DNA from: Phytophthora colocasiae
Lineage: Eukaryota; Oomycota; Peronosporomycetes; Peronosporales; Peronosporaceae
Direction of reading: 5' to 3'
DNA length: 64,000 nt
Assembly (NCBI GenBank): GCA_018806915.1
Contig: JAGKQI010000040.1
Coordinates: 744,001-808,000 of the forward strand
Both the position numbers and the translations under genes were made by a program. Within the stretch, counting starts at the first letter, position 1; each line of letters starts with the position of its first letter. The notes under the pieces are model-generated. The model was not told the DNA's origin. It was given only the letters and a program-made list of their open reading frames with translations, and made no database searches. This document shows, in pieces, positions 9,711 through 21,300 of the stretch.

Positions 9711-12700
9711 CTATGCCGCCACCCTGCTCCTATACTTCCAATTTCCGACTTCGATGAAAATAATTGTCATACCAGCACCATATCTCGTTTCATCAAGAGG
9801 CGGATCTCGTCGTGCTTCCATGAGATCTGGAAATTCCTTCAGCATCCCGTCTCTGTCTATCCCGTATCCAATTCTCGCTATGCGATAAAACTTGGCATGT
9901 TGCAGCTTGATCCTTTCCAAGAACTCGGATGCGGTCTCATTTGCTTCAGCTTTTTTCTTTCGGCCTCCCTTCTTTTGGCCTGCTGTGGACTTGGTTGATG
10001 CGGGTTTCTTGGCAGAAGCTGCATCCTTCGGCTCAGCGACCGATTCAGAGGAGGAATTTGCCGACCTAGACTTCGCCGGTCTGAAGTATGTTTTCTGAAG
10101 ACTTTTCACCAATACCAAGTGAACCTTCGTCGTCGACGGAGTCGCATTGAGAACGCTCTTCAGCACTGACAGAGTAAAGTGTTTCCGGTCTTTGCACTCG
10201 CCTGTGAGAGTACCAGTATCGATCGAGAAATCAATCCTGTCGTGGTTACGAGAACGCTTCATGTTGTCGAATTTAGCTTCAGGCGTGTTCTTCCAATACT
10301 TCAAAAAATGATCGGGCCATGCAACATTTGGAGGTGAGAGAAATGGAACCTTGAACTCCTCAATCTCGGCGTTCCCAGGGAATTCCACCAGCTTATTAAC
10401 GTCACGCACTCCCAATTCATACAACAGCCTGCCAAAGAATAACTTGAAGCTGATTCCATAAAACCCACCTTGGTGACTTGCCAGAACAACAGCACCCGCG
10501 GCAAGAGTTTCGAGACACACTCCATCGTTTGTATCCTGAGCCGTATTGCAAGTGGTTATTCGTTTTTGACCCAAGACATCGCTCAATTTCTTGTAGAATG
10601 GGCGATTTAGTGGGCTTGACATGTTGTCGGGGAGACCTAGTCGACCTTGACGTGCGGAACCTTTAGCAACGCTGTCTTGATAATCCCCCATCAGTGTTAG
10701 ATAAAGGAGAATATCGTCTTCTATCCGGGGGAATGCACGTCGACACTCCCACGCAATCTCGTTGTTCTTCACCATACCTACTATTCCCCATTTGAGTTCA
10801 AAAATCTCCTGCTCCTCCATGCGACCATAATGGCCATCGATCAAGTTAATCTCCTTGCTGCTTTCATCACTTTCACTTTCAGCTGGTGGTATCTCTTCGT
10901 CTGGTGAGTCTTCACCACTCCCACCGGTACTATCGTAGTCTTCATCGTTTTCGTCGTCATAATCCTCACCATCACTTTCATTGCCATCACGGTGGCATTT
11001 CAACGTCGAAGAACGACGTGGCCAGGCTACTCCCACATCTTCGAGTTCTTCAGGTGGGCAGCTACGTTTATTGTCAACGCTGTAACTTGTCGCGAGAAAG
11101 AGAAAGAGTTGGCCCGTTTCGAACGCATTTTCAGATTTCCTACGCTTCAAACTTCGGAATTGTGGCGTCAGCGCTCTCACCAAAGCAGTCAAGTATCCCA
11201 AGTGATCCTGTCTGGACCTGCAAAACGGGAATTGAGCCATATAGGCCAGAGCCAACCCTCCAAATAGCGGTCGGCTGTTCTTTATGATCCACTCAAAGAA
11301 AGAAGTGGTTCTTCCATCCAAGTTTTCCGTCATCTTGTTGCCACACCCCAGAGCAATCGTCGGTAGCGAGGGAACCATCACGCACCACGGTACTAGATCT
11401 TGGGATGAGGGTCGCGAATACTTGCTGATCGTAAAAAGGTTTCGTGCCGTGTCATTCGTAGCGCTTATAATAAGTGGTAGGCGGAGAAAACGAAACACAT
11501 TTCGCATCGATTGAACTTCCCTTTTACGCCGATCGTTTTCGTTTTGATCATGCACGCGAGGAAACTCGTCCAGGAAGAAAACCATCCGTTTACTTCTTCG
11601 AGCGCTTATTGCTTTGAGGTCGTTGAGAAAAGCGTCACCCATGAACTTATTTGCCCCACGGAGTGCTGCGATGATGAAAGCGTATATCGTCAATGGTTTG
11701 GAGTTACCGATTCGCTTGAAGGCACCAACAGAGCCGTCAAACTCAGGCTCACCCCCGTTGCCAACCACAGCTGAACGGTCAGGTTTTAATTCCTCAATGC
11801 ACTTGTTGAAAGCATGCTGTCGCAAGTCGAACGCCTCGTACACTTCCTGACGTAAGTCTTCTGACGGGGTACACGGCAGGTAAAACACATCAAAAGCTCC
11901 ATTGGCTTCCAAGTTGAACGCCATCTGTGTCTTGCCAGTTCCAGAAGAATTCTCCAGTATGACGAAAGGCATCGATTCCTCTTCACGTGTGCTCACATCT
12001 TCGAGAGTCTTTACCACATCTTCCACCCGTTTCGACGTCTTTAGATCGGCAGCAATGCGCCTATACTTCGACACAGCAGAATTTTTCGTCTCCTTGATGG
12101 TCCCTTCCTGCAATGGGGGCTTCACTAGAAGGTGCAAGCCATTTGGTGGGGGGTTTCCACCGAGAGCCTCTGCAATTGTTTCAGATCCCGTAAATGATTT
12201 ACTGCTGTCGCTAACTATATCAATGATCTCGTCAGGAACTACGCCACTTAGCATACCCTGTTCAATGACTTTAAAAGCAGGATCAGCAGACATCCACGTG
12301 CCATCCGCATTCTTGGCCAGAAAGAGTAGCAAATTGCCTTCACCTATTTTCTTCAGTTCTGGGAAATCCTCCACAATTTTCTCTTTCACAGTTTCGAGTT
12401 GGGCATTCGGCGCAATCCTAATGCCAGCAACGTCTCCATAGCCAATGACAAAACAGTTTACCACCACAACGTCTGGAACAGCCATCGCGACGTCTTCCAT
12501 CGTAATGTCGTTCTCTTCCATCGCATCTGCACCGCGCTTTCTCGAAACTTGCAGACTGTCATTGTACTCCCTTGGCGCGGTCGCAGTGATCGATTCCGTT
12601 ACCTGCAACGGGGTCTTCACCAAAATGTGCAAGTACTCCGACGTGGGGATGGCGTTTCCGAAGGCCCGTGCGATTGTTAGTCGTCCATTGAGCAAATTGC

Positions 12701-13049
12701 GCTTGTTGCTAATAATGTGTTTGATTTCCTCTGGGGTCTTGCCAGTCTCCATTTCCTGTTCAGTTTCCTCAAAATCGGGATCAGCAGACAGCCACGTGCC
12801 ATCCGCCTTCTTGGCCAGGAAGAGCAGCAGCTCGCCTTCATCGATGCTCTTGAGTCGATTGAAGTACTCTGCCATTATTGGCTCTTTCAAGGTATTTACC
12901 CTTGCATTCAACTTGGTGCTTATGCTGACTGACTGTCCGCGTACGCCAACGACGATACAATTTATCACCACAACGCGGTTCTCTTGAGCTGCCATCGCGT
13001 CTTCTTCCATCTTCGCGTCTTCCATCGCTTTTCTGCTTTCTCGAAACAT
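9711..13049 (-). CDS. CRN: CRN copy 3, intact
   Basis: Open frame of about 1,113 aa from the ATG at 13049, co-linear with copy 1: two LFLAK/HxLVKxP domains, GTGKT Walker A, FFLDE Walker B, acidic stretch, ECK nuclease-like motif and basic cluster. The frame stays open upstream to a TTG at 13187 because one base is missing in a CCC run near 13173. That extension is not present in other copies and I do not treat it as coding. It differs from copy 1 by a few substitutions and an in-frame loss of one codon near the C-terminus (about 9860-9870). In its C-terminal half it shares diagnostic bases with copy 1 rather than with its neighbours 2 and 4. Confidence 0.85.
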   Translation of the reverse strand: MFRESRKAMEDAKMEEDAMAAQENRVVVINCIVVGVRGQSVSISTKLNARVNTLKEPIMAEYFNRLKSIDEGELLLFLAKKADGTWLSADPDFEETEQEMETGKTPEEIKHIISNKRNLLNGRLTIARAFGNAIPTSEYLHILVKTPLQVTESITATAPREYNDSLQVSRKRGADAMEENDITMEDVAMAVPDVVVVNCFVIGYGDVAGIRIAPNAQLETVKEKIVEDFPELKKIGEGNLLLFLAKNADGTWMSADPAFKVIEQGMLSGVVPDEIIDIVSDSSKSFTGSETIAEALGGNPPPNGLHLLVKPPLQEGTIKETKNSAVSKYRRIAADLKTSKRVEDVVKTLEDVSTREEESMPFVILENSSGTGKTQMAFNLEANGAFDVFYLPCTPSEDLRQEVYEAFDLRQHAFNKCIEELKPDRSAVVGNGGEPEFDGSVGAFKRIGNSKPLTIYAFIIAALRGANKFMGDAFLNDLKAISARRSKRMVFFLDEFPRVHDQNENDRRKREVQSMRNVFRFLRLPLIISATNDTARNLFTISKYSRPSSQDLVPWCVMVPSLPTIALGCGNKMTENLDGRTTSFFEWIIKNSRPLFGGLALAYMAQFPFCRSRQDHLGYLTALVRALTPQFRSLKRRKSENAFETGQLFLFLATSYSVDNKRSCPPEELEDVGVAWPRRSSTLKCHRDGNESDGEDYDDENDEDYDSTGGSGEDSPDEEIPPAESESDESSKEINLIDGHYGRMEEQEIFELKWGIVGMVKNNEIAWECRRAFPRIEDDILLYLTLMGDYQDSVAKGSARQGRLGLPDNMSSPLNRPFYKKLSDVLGQKRITTCNTAQDTNDGVCLETLAAGAVVLASHQGGFYGISFKLFFGRLLYELGVRDVNKLVEFPGNAEIEEFKVPFLSPPNVAWPDHFLKYWKNTPEAKFDNMKRSRNHDRIDFSIDTGTLTGECKDRKHFTLSVLKSVLNATPSTTKVHLVLVKSLQKTYFRPAKSRSANSSSESVAEPKDAASAKKPASTKSTAGQKKGGRKKKAEANETASEFLERIKLQHAKFYRIARIGYGIDRDGMLKEFPDLMEARRDPPLDETRYGAGMTIIFIEVGNWKYRSRVAA

Positions 13050-13738
13050 ACAGAATGGCACACTAAAACCAATACTTGTCGAATTAGAGATTGTTGAAAC
13101 ATCAAGTGATGGTTGATCCTTTGCATCCGTATGCCATCTTTCTTGGAGTTTTCGCGAATCGCGAGTGGAGGTGCCGGTACAATCCAATCCTGGACCTACA
13201 GTTCCATGTAAATATGACTGGGCAGCAACGATTCCCTTTATTTAATAAACCCAAGCACTTGGTTAGTTGAGCTTTCTCAAGTTGAGAGCTTACCAAGCTC
13301 AACTAAGCTTCTCAAACTGCTACAAGTGCAAATGGAACAATTCGATGTATTAGGAAGAAATGAGTTAATTAACAGTTATTGGACTTCTCGTTTTGCTAAC
13401 TACGACTTAAGATATCAAAACTGGAAATCACTTGGCCATTACGTACGAGGAATCCAAATTCGATGTCCAGGAGGGGGTAACAACTGGACTAAGTAGTCCG
13501 AGATCGAGCCCACTCCACATTTCTTCAGTCTACAGCCATGTACTGCTGCTCCGGCAGAATCCTTGGTGACAAACGCTTAACGAGTCGTAAAAATGTCCGA
13601 TACGTATCACACAAAAAAAAATGAGAGTGGAAAAAATAAGGCAAACGATGGCGCATTTTTGGTAATTTTTTTTAAAAAAAAAACAGCGAACCCCCTAATA
13701 GATTTACTTTCTTAAACATGTCAAGACGCAATTCTGGA
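13050..13738. repeat. CRN array intergenic spacer, unit 3/4
   Basis: Fourth copy of the spacer, same structure including homopolymers and gene B remnant. No gene is seen. Confidence 0.75.
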
Positions 13739-16515
13739 CTATGCCGCCACCCTGCTCCTATACTTCCAATTTCCGACTTCGATGAAAATAATTGTCATAC
13801 CAGCACCATATCTCGTTTCATCAAGAGGCGGATCTCGTCGTGCTTCCATGAGATCTGGAAATTCCTTCAGCATCCCGTCTCTGTCCATCCCGTCTCCACC
13901 AATTCTCGCTATGCGATAAAACTTGGCATGTTGCAGCTTGATCCTTTCCAAGAACTCGGATGCGGTCTCATTTGCTTCAGCTTTTTTCTTTCGGCCTCCC
14001 TTCTTTTGGCCTGCTGTGGACTTGGTTGATGCGGGTATCTTGGCAGAAGCTGCATCCTTCGACTCAACGACCGATTCAGAGGAGGAATTTGCCGACCCTG
14101 ACTTCGCCGGTCTGAAGTATGTTTTCTGAAGACTTTTCACCACCACCAAGTGAACCTTCGTCGTCGACGGAGTCGCATTGAGAACGCTCTTCAGCACCGA
14201 CAGAGTAAAGTGTTTCCGGTCTTTGCACTCGCCTGTGAGAGTACCAGTATCGATCGAGAAATCAATCCTGTCGTGGTTACGAGAACGCTTCATATTGTCG
14301 AATTTAGCTTCAGGCGTGTTCTTCCAATACTTCAAAAAATGATCGGGCCACGCAACATTTGGAGGTGAGAGAAATGGAACCTTGAACTCCTCAATCTCGG
14401 CGTTCCCAGGGAATTCCACCAGCTTATTAACGTCACGCACTCCCAATTCATACAACAGCCTGCCAAAGAATAACTTGAAGCTGATTCCATAAAACCCACC
14501 TTGGTGACTTGCCAGAACAACAGCACCCGCGGCAAGAGTTTCGAGACACACTCCATCGTTTGTATCCTGAGCCGTATTGCAAGTGGTTATTCGTTTTTGA
14601 CCCAAGACATCGCTCAATTTCTTGTAGAATGGGCGATTTAGTGGGCTTGACATGTTGTCGGGGAGACCTAGTCGACCTTGACGTGCGGAACCTTTAGCAA
14701 CGCTGTCTTGATAATCCCCCATCAATGTTAGATAAAGGAGAATATCGTCTTCTATCCGGGGAATGCACGTCGACACTCCCACGCAATCTCGTTGTTCTTC
14801 ACCATACCTACTATTCCCCATTTGAGTTCAAAAATCTCCTGCTCCTCCATGCGACCATAATGGCCATCGATCAAGTTAATCTCCTTGCTGCTTTCATCAC
14901 TTTCACTTTCAGCTGGTGGTATCTCTTCGTCTGGTGAGTCTTCACCACTCCCACCGGTACTATCGTAGTCTTCATCGTTTTCGTCGTCATAATCCTCACC
15001 ATCACTTTCATTGCCATCACGGTGGCATTTCAACGTCGAAGAACGACGTGGCCAGGCTACTCCCATATCTTCGAGTTCTTCAGGTGGGCAGCTACGTTTA
15101 TTGTCAACGCTGTAACTTGTCGCGAGAAAGAGAAAGAGTTGGCCCGTTTCGAACGCATTTTCAGATTTCCTACGCTTCAAACTTCGGAATTGTGGCGTCA
15201 GCGCTCTCACCAAAGCAGTCAAGTATCCCAAGTGATCCTGTCTGGACCTGCAAAACGGGAATTGAGCCATATAGGCCAGAGCCAACCCTCCAAATAGCGG
15301 TCGGCTGTTCTTTATGATCCACTCAAAGAAAGAAGTGGTTCTTCCATCCAAGTTTTCCGTCATCTTGTTGCCACACCCCAGAGCAATCGTCGGTAGCGAG
15401 GGAACCATCACGCACCACGGTACTAGATCTTGGGATGAGGGTCGCGAATACTTGCTGATCGTAAAAAGGTTTCGTGCCGTGTCATTCGTAGCGCTTATAA
15501 TAAGTGGTAGGCGGAGAAAACGAAACACATTTCGCATCGATTGAACTTCCCTTTTACGCCGATCGTTTTCGTTTTGATCATGCACGCGAGGAAACTCGTC
15601 CAGGAAGAAAACCATCCGTTTACTTCTTCGAGCGCTTATTGCTTTGAGGTCGTTGAGAAAAGCGTCACCCATGAACTTATTTGCCCCACGGAGTGCTGCG
15701 ATGATGAAAGCGTATATCGTCAATGGTTTGGAGTTACCGATTCGCTTGAAGGCACCAACAGAGCCGTCAAACTCAGGCTCACCCCCGTTGCCAACCACAG
15801 CTGAACGGTCAGGTTTTAATTCCTCAATGCACTTGTTGAAAGCATGCTGTCGCAAGTCGAACGCCTCGTACACTTCCTGACGTAAGTCTTCTGACGGGGT
15901 ACACGGCAGGTAAAACACATCAAAAGCTCCATTGGCTTCCAAGTTGAACGCCATCTGTGTCTTGCCAGTTCCAGAAGAATTCTCCAGTATGACGAAAGGC
16001 ATCGATTCCTCCTCACATGTGCTCACATCTTCGAGAGTCTTTACCACATCTTCCACCCGTTTCGACGTCTTTAGATCGGCAGCAATGCGCCTATACTTCG
16101 ACACAGCAGAATTTTTCGTCTCCTTGATTGTCCATTCCTGCATAGGGGGCTTCACTAGAAGGTGCAAGCCATTTGGTGGGGGGTTTCCACCGACAGCCTC
16201 TGCAATTGTTTCAGATCCCAGAAATGACTTACTGCGGTCGCTAACTATATCGATGATCTCGTCAGGAACTACGCCACTTAGCATACCCTGTTCAGTGTCT
16301 TTAAAAGCAGGATCAGCAGACAGCCACGTGCCGCCCGCCTTCTTGGCCAGAAAAAGTTGCAAATTGCCTTCACCTATTTTCTTCAGTTCTGGGAAATCCT
16401 CCACAATTTTCTCTTTCACAGTTTCGAGTTGGGCATTCGGCGCAATCCTAATGCCAGCATCGTCTCCATAGCCAATGACAAAACAGTTTACCACCACGTC
16501 GTCTGGAACAGCCAT
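13739..16515 (-). pseudogene. CRN: CRN copy 4: single LFLAK domain, one frameshift
   Basis: Starts at an ATG at 16515 directly before the second-type CRN domain; an in-frame TAA lies just upstream, so this copy has lost the first LFLAK domain. The remaining LFLAK (LQLFLAKK) and HLLVKPP motifs are intact, giving the ordinary one-domain CRN layout. NTPase motifs follow. The frame (16515 to 14752) changes near 14760, where a run of G is one base shorter than in copies 1 and 3; the second half is open from 14821 to 13739 and includes the ECK nuclease-like motif. Apart from that single base the gene would be continuous, so an assembly error is possible. Its 5' flank resembles that of CRN-6, not that of copies 1-3. 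Confidence 0.75.
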
Positions 16516-16692
16516 CGCAACGTCTTCTTAACTTGTAGAATGGTCTACTAAAATCAAGAGCATATTTCCTTGCTAATACCGATAATCATTAGAGGTGTGA
16601 ATAGCTACATGTCTGTCGCGTTTACCCGGGGCTTGTTTCCAAAGAGGAAAGTTTATTAATGATTGAAATGCAAACAGGCAAACTGAGCCGAC
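16516..16692 (-). promoter_or_regulatory. Short intergenic region upstream of CRN copy 4
   Basis: About 180 bp between the stop of gene B1 and the ATG of copy 4. It is recognisably related to the 5' flank of CRN-6 (29549-29702): both have a shared ACTAAAATCAAGAGCA stretch followed by diverged AT-rich sequence. The conserved position suggests it holds the CRN promoter; no defined promoter element was identified. Confidence 0.4.
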
Positions 16693-18248
16693 CTAACTTC
16701 TCTTGTGCTTCCATCCAGGCTCAGCAGTCGTGCAGTCGTAGGCGCGTGTCAACGCCCACTTGGTGTCCGTGTAGTGTGCCCATGATCCAATCCGGCGCAG
16801 TGACGTAAACCTCTCCTTCGCTGGTAGGGATGAAGGCGCGTGCCTCGCCATCCTCAACGCCTGCATTGACCGGGGCTTGGACTCATTGTGTGCTGACGCG
16901 ACCAAAGCTTGAAGCAGTGCCGTACGCTTGCCGACAATGTCAATTGATACACCTTTTCCAGCTCTAGTTCGCCAAGAACAAATCCATATTTCTTCTTCTG
17001 TGCTGCTTCCTGTTCTCGTTTCAATTTCCTTACCGCTCTCTCCTGCTCTCTTTCCTGTCCTTCCTTCTTCCGTCTCTCCTTCCTGGCAGCTTTGGCCGCC
17101 TCCTTCCATTGCAAGAAGGTTCTTTTCGTGACCAACGCTTCATCCAACCACTCCTGCTCTGCATGCCATTCCTGTACCAAAACCTTCTGCAGCAACGCTG
17201 GACTCTAAACAAATAACCAGCAACGTACGAGTTAGCTCTTGCTCTTCAACTGTTCAAAACCTTTTTATCTCCATCTCACCAGTACATTCATCTCGAGAAA
17301 ACCTTTGCAGCCACTACTCTTCACTGTTTTACGTCCTAAAACGTCGATAAACTTGTCCAGACATAATTCCCCGCGGTTATTGGTGTCAATTTCCCGAGAG
17401 CGATAAAACTCCAGTAGTTTCGTGTTCTAAGCTTCCGTTGCAGCCACAAACAATAGCAACAGGTCGGAACCCATGGAGATCACGCGGCCATTATCGATCT
17501 GCAGTTCCTCCAGCCACTTACGCAGCACTGACACGTACGACGAACGGTCATGGAAGTGATCAACGCGCATAGGAAGCAGCTCCATTTTCAGACCTCGAGC
17601 TCCTCGTCCAGCAGAACTCACGAACCGTCTCGAATTATATGTCCTCGTACCAACCGTCCTCCAGACTCCATTAGGTTGCTTAAGCCATTCCGCAGTTCTT
17701 TGGCGCCGTACGATCTGGTTCACCCCACGAAAACTCGCATACGCGTCTTCCAGACGGAAAACACAGGCATCACCTCCCCACGTGGGAATCGCATGTCTGG
17801 GATACGGAGTATTGTCGTGTAGTGTGTTCGGAGCAAGTACAAGTCTTTACTATCCCAATCGTCCACAACTTGAAGGTGGTCTCGAGTCAGATTTGAGTAG
17901 CCCAAAGCCGTACAAGCATCGAAGATATTATAAATTCGTCCGAGATCGAGCCAACTCGACGTTTCTTCAGTCTGTAGCCATGTACTGCTGCTCCGGCAGA
18001 ATCCTTGAGAATAACAATAGAACCAGGTACTGCGAACAAATGCTTACGAGTCTTCGTTCGTAGAAATGTCCGATACGTAGACAAGTGATCCCACGGTCAG
18101 GATACAGCACACGAAGGTCCAAGCGTTGGGAACGACGCGAAAAGTCAAGTTGTCTACTAGTAAATAAAGCACGTCGATCTTTGATCCTGGTGGGATGGTG
18201 CTTAAAAGCTTCAGGTAGAGCTTGAATTACTGTGACAATAGCTACCAT
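16693..18248 (-). CDS. Gene B1: unknown K/E-rich protein, probably multi-exon or decayed
   Basis: I do not recognise this gene. An ATG at 18248 opens a segment (MVAIVT...RRSQ, about 50 codons) conserved in B2 at 36469. Coding-like stretches then appear in different minus frames: about 17887-18084, 17427-17905 (tryptophan-rich) and 16693-17195. The last contains a strongly charged, probably coiled-coil stretch rich in Lys, Arg and Glu, and a tail ending in a basic KHKRS. Switching frames suggests introns or decay; no splice sites were confirmed. It begins about 95 bp after the stop of CRN-D and ends about 180 bp before copy 4, in the same orientation. B2 has the same relation to CRN-EF. The CRN-B pairing is seen directly; any functional link is inference. 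Confidence 0.4.
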
Positions 18249-18343
18249 GAGTAGAAGATTTTACCCAAAACAAAGAATGAATTTCCTTTCAAATCACTTC
18301 GTATTGCCCAAGACGTAGCAACAAACCGAGCCATTTTTGCGGC

Positions 18344-21300
18344 CTACTTCTTCCAGTCTCCGACTTCAATGAAGATAATGGTCTTGCCAGCACCACCAGC
18401 TGAAGAACTCGTTTCATCACCCGGCAGATCTTGTTGCCGCGCTTCCATCAGCTCTGAAAACTCCATCAGTCTCCCGTCAGCATCTCTTGAAGTCCAATAA
18501 AACGTAGCATGTTGCAGTTCGATTCTTCCCAAGAACTCGGATGCGGACTCATTCTCGTGCACTCCTTCGGTTGGTTTCTCGACACAAGCGGCATCCTTCG
18601 GCTCAGCGGCCATTTCAGACTTCGTGAAGTACGTCTCCTGCAGCTGCTTCACTACCACCAAGTGAATGTTCGTCGACGACGGGATCGCTTTGAGAACGGA
18701 CGTAATCACGGGCAACGTAAACTCTTGCCGGTCTTTACAATCCAATGAAAGAACACCGGAATCAGTCTCGATCTCCATCCAGTCTCCGTTATGACACTGT
18801 CGAATATTACCGAATTGCGCACACGTGTTCTTCCAAAACGCTAGAAACTCATCAGGCCACGCAACATTTGGAGGCGAGAGAAACGGAACCGTGAAATTCT
18901 CGACCTCAGGTTTCTCCTGTGGGAATGTCATCCGACCAATGAAGGCACGTATCCCCAACTCATACAGCAGTCTGCCGAAGAATGTCTCGTAGTCGATTCC
19001 GTAAAATCCGCCTTGGTGGCTTGCCAGAATAACAGCACCCACGGCAAGACCTTCGAGATCCATTCCATCGTTTGGAACCTGAGCTGGATTACGACTGGTT
19101 GTTCCGTTCTGGTCTGATGCATCTTTCAACTTCTTCCAGAACGGCAGATCTAGTGGGCTCCACTTGTTATTGGGAAGGGCTTGCTGACCGTGATGTCCCG
19201 AACTGTAAGCGTCGGAGTCTTCATAATCCCCCATCAACGTTAGATAAAGGAGAATGTCGTCTTCCATCCGGGGGAATACGCATCGACACTTCCACACCTT
19301 GTTGTTCTTCACCAAATCTCTTTGGGTTCCCAATTGGAGCTCGAATATCTCCTGCTCCTCCATGCGGCCGTAATGTCCATCGATCAAGTTGACCTCCTTG
19401 TTGTCTCTGTAGAAGTCTTTCTTTTCCTTACTCTTGCCACCGACGTCTGCGTTATAGCTAGTCCCAAGAAAAAGATACAGTTGACCTCTTTCAAATTCCT
19501 CTGCACGTTTCAATGATCGAAATTCCGGCGTCAGTGCTTTGACCATATTAGTCAAGTACTTCAGTCGATCTTGGCCATCGTATGGGAACTGGGTCATGTG
19601 TTTCTGCGCTGACGAGGTCGGCTGTTCGAAAGAATCCAATCAAAACTGAAGTGGTCCTCCTCTTCGTGGCAAACTTCGGTAGCGATGGAATCACCGTACA
19701 CCATGGTACTCTTGATACTCGCGAATAATTACTCACAGTAAAAAGGTTCCGTGCCGTACCATTCGTAGCACTTAGAATAAGCGGCAGACGGAGAGAACGG
19801 AACACATTCCGCATCGACTGAACTAGTTTTCGATTATCTTCCCGTAAGCGAGGAAATTCGTCCAGAAAGAAGAGCATTGGTTGCTTCTTATCACGTATTC
19901 TTCGATCACGTGCTGCAGTGACGTCTTGACGCACAGCGTTTCCGATGCACCTACCTGCACCACTGAGCGCAGCGATGATGAAAGCGTACACGCTCAATGG
20001 TTTATTGTCGGTTCGGTCGAAGTCACTAACAGAACCTTCAAACTCAGATCGGCCATATTTTGTAGTATCGAGACGGTCGATGTCGTTCTTCATACAACTC
20101 ATGAAAGCAAGCTGTCGCGACTTGAATGGCTCATACACGCGCTGTCTCGAGTCATTTGATGTGGTACACGGCAGGTAGAACACTTCAAAAGCTCCATTGG
20201 CTTCCAAGTTGAACGCCATCTGTGTCTTGCCAGTACCAGAAGAATTCTCCAGAACGACAAACCGCATCGGGTCCTCCACGCCATTTCTCACATCTTCGAG
20301 AGTCTTTACCACATCTTCCACCTCTTTCGATGCCTTTAGAAGATGGCCAATCTCCCTGTACTCCGACACAATAGAACTTTTCCCCTCCTTGATGGTCCGT
20401 ACCTGAAATGGGGGCTTCACTAGAAGATGCAAGTCATTTGGTGGGGGATTTTCACCGAGAGCGTCTGCAATTGTTTTACGTCCCGGAAGCGCCTTTCTCC
20501 TGTCGCTAATCATGGCGATGATTTCGTCAGGATGTAGGCCAACTAGCATACCGCGTAGGGTTTTTTTAAAATCGGGATCAGCAGACAGCCACGTGCCATC
20601 CGCCTTCTTGGCCAGGAAGAGTTGTAGATCGTCTGCGCCAACATCCTTCAGTCGCTTTGAGCGCCTCGCCTTTATTAGCTCTTTCAAGATAATCAGCTTT
20701 GCATTCGGCGCAATCCTAATGCCAGCTACGTCTCCAATACCAACGACAAAACAGTTTACCTCCATATCGTCTGGTACAGCCATCGCGACGTCTTCCATCG
20801 TAATGTCATCCTCTGCCATCGCATCTGCACCGCGCTTTCTAGAAACTTGCAGACTGTCATTGTACTCACTTGGTGCGGTCGCAGTGATCAGTTCCGTTAC
20901 CAGCCAAGGGAGCTTTACTAGAAGGTGCAAGTAACCTGATGGCAGTTCTTTACCGAGAGCGTCTGCGATTGTTTCCAGTCCCGTAAATGGCGTCCTGTTG
21001 TTTCTAATGATGTCCTTGATTTCGGCAGGAGCATCGCCACTTAGCATTGCCTGAAGGGTATCTACCAACCAGTGTATGGTTGGTAGTTTGACTGGGGTCA
21101 TTAATTTTTAAAAGGTTTTGAGGGTGGTCCCCCAATATTCAAAAAAGATTACACATACCTCTTTTTACTATAATAAAAATATTAAGTACTATTAGATTAA
21201 TTAATCATCATTTTACAACACCATTTTGGTTTTGAAAGTAGCTAAACCTGCACCTAAAAATTTAGAAGCTTGTAATAACATAAAATGTATTATCAATTTT

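Noticed and set aside
13050..13187. N-terminal extension of CRN copy 3 from a TTG
   Set aside because: It depends on a one-base loss and a non-ATG start; the other copies have no such extension, so it is treated as non-coding.
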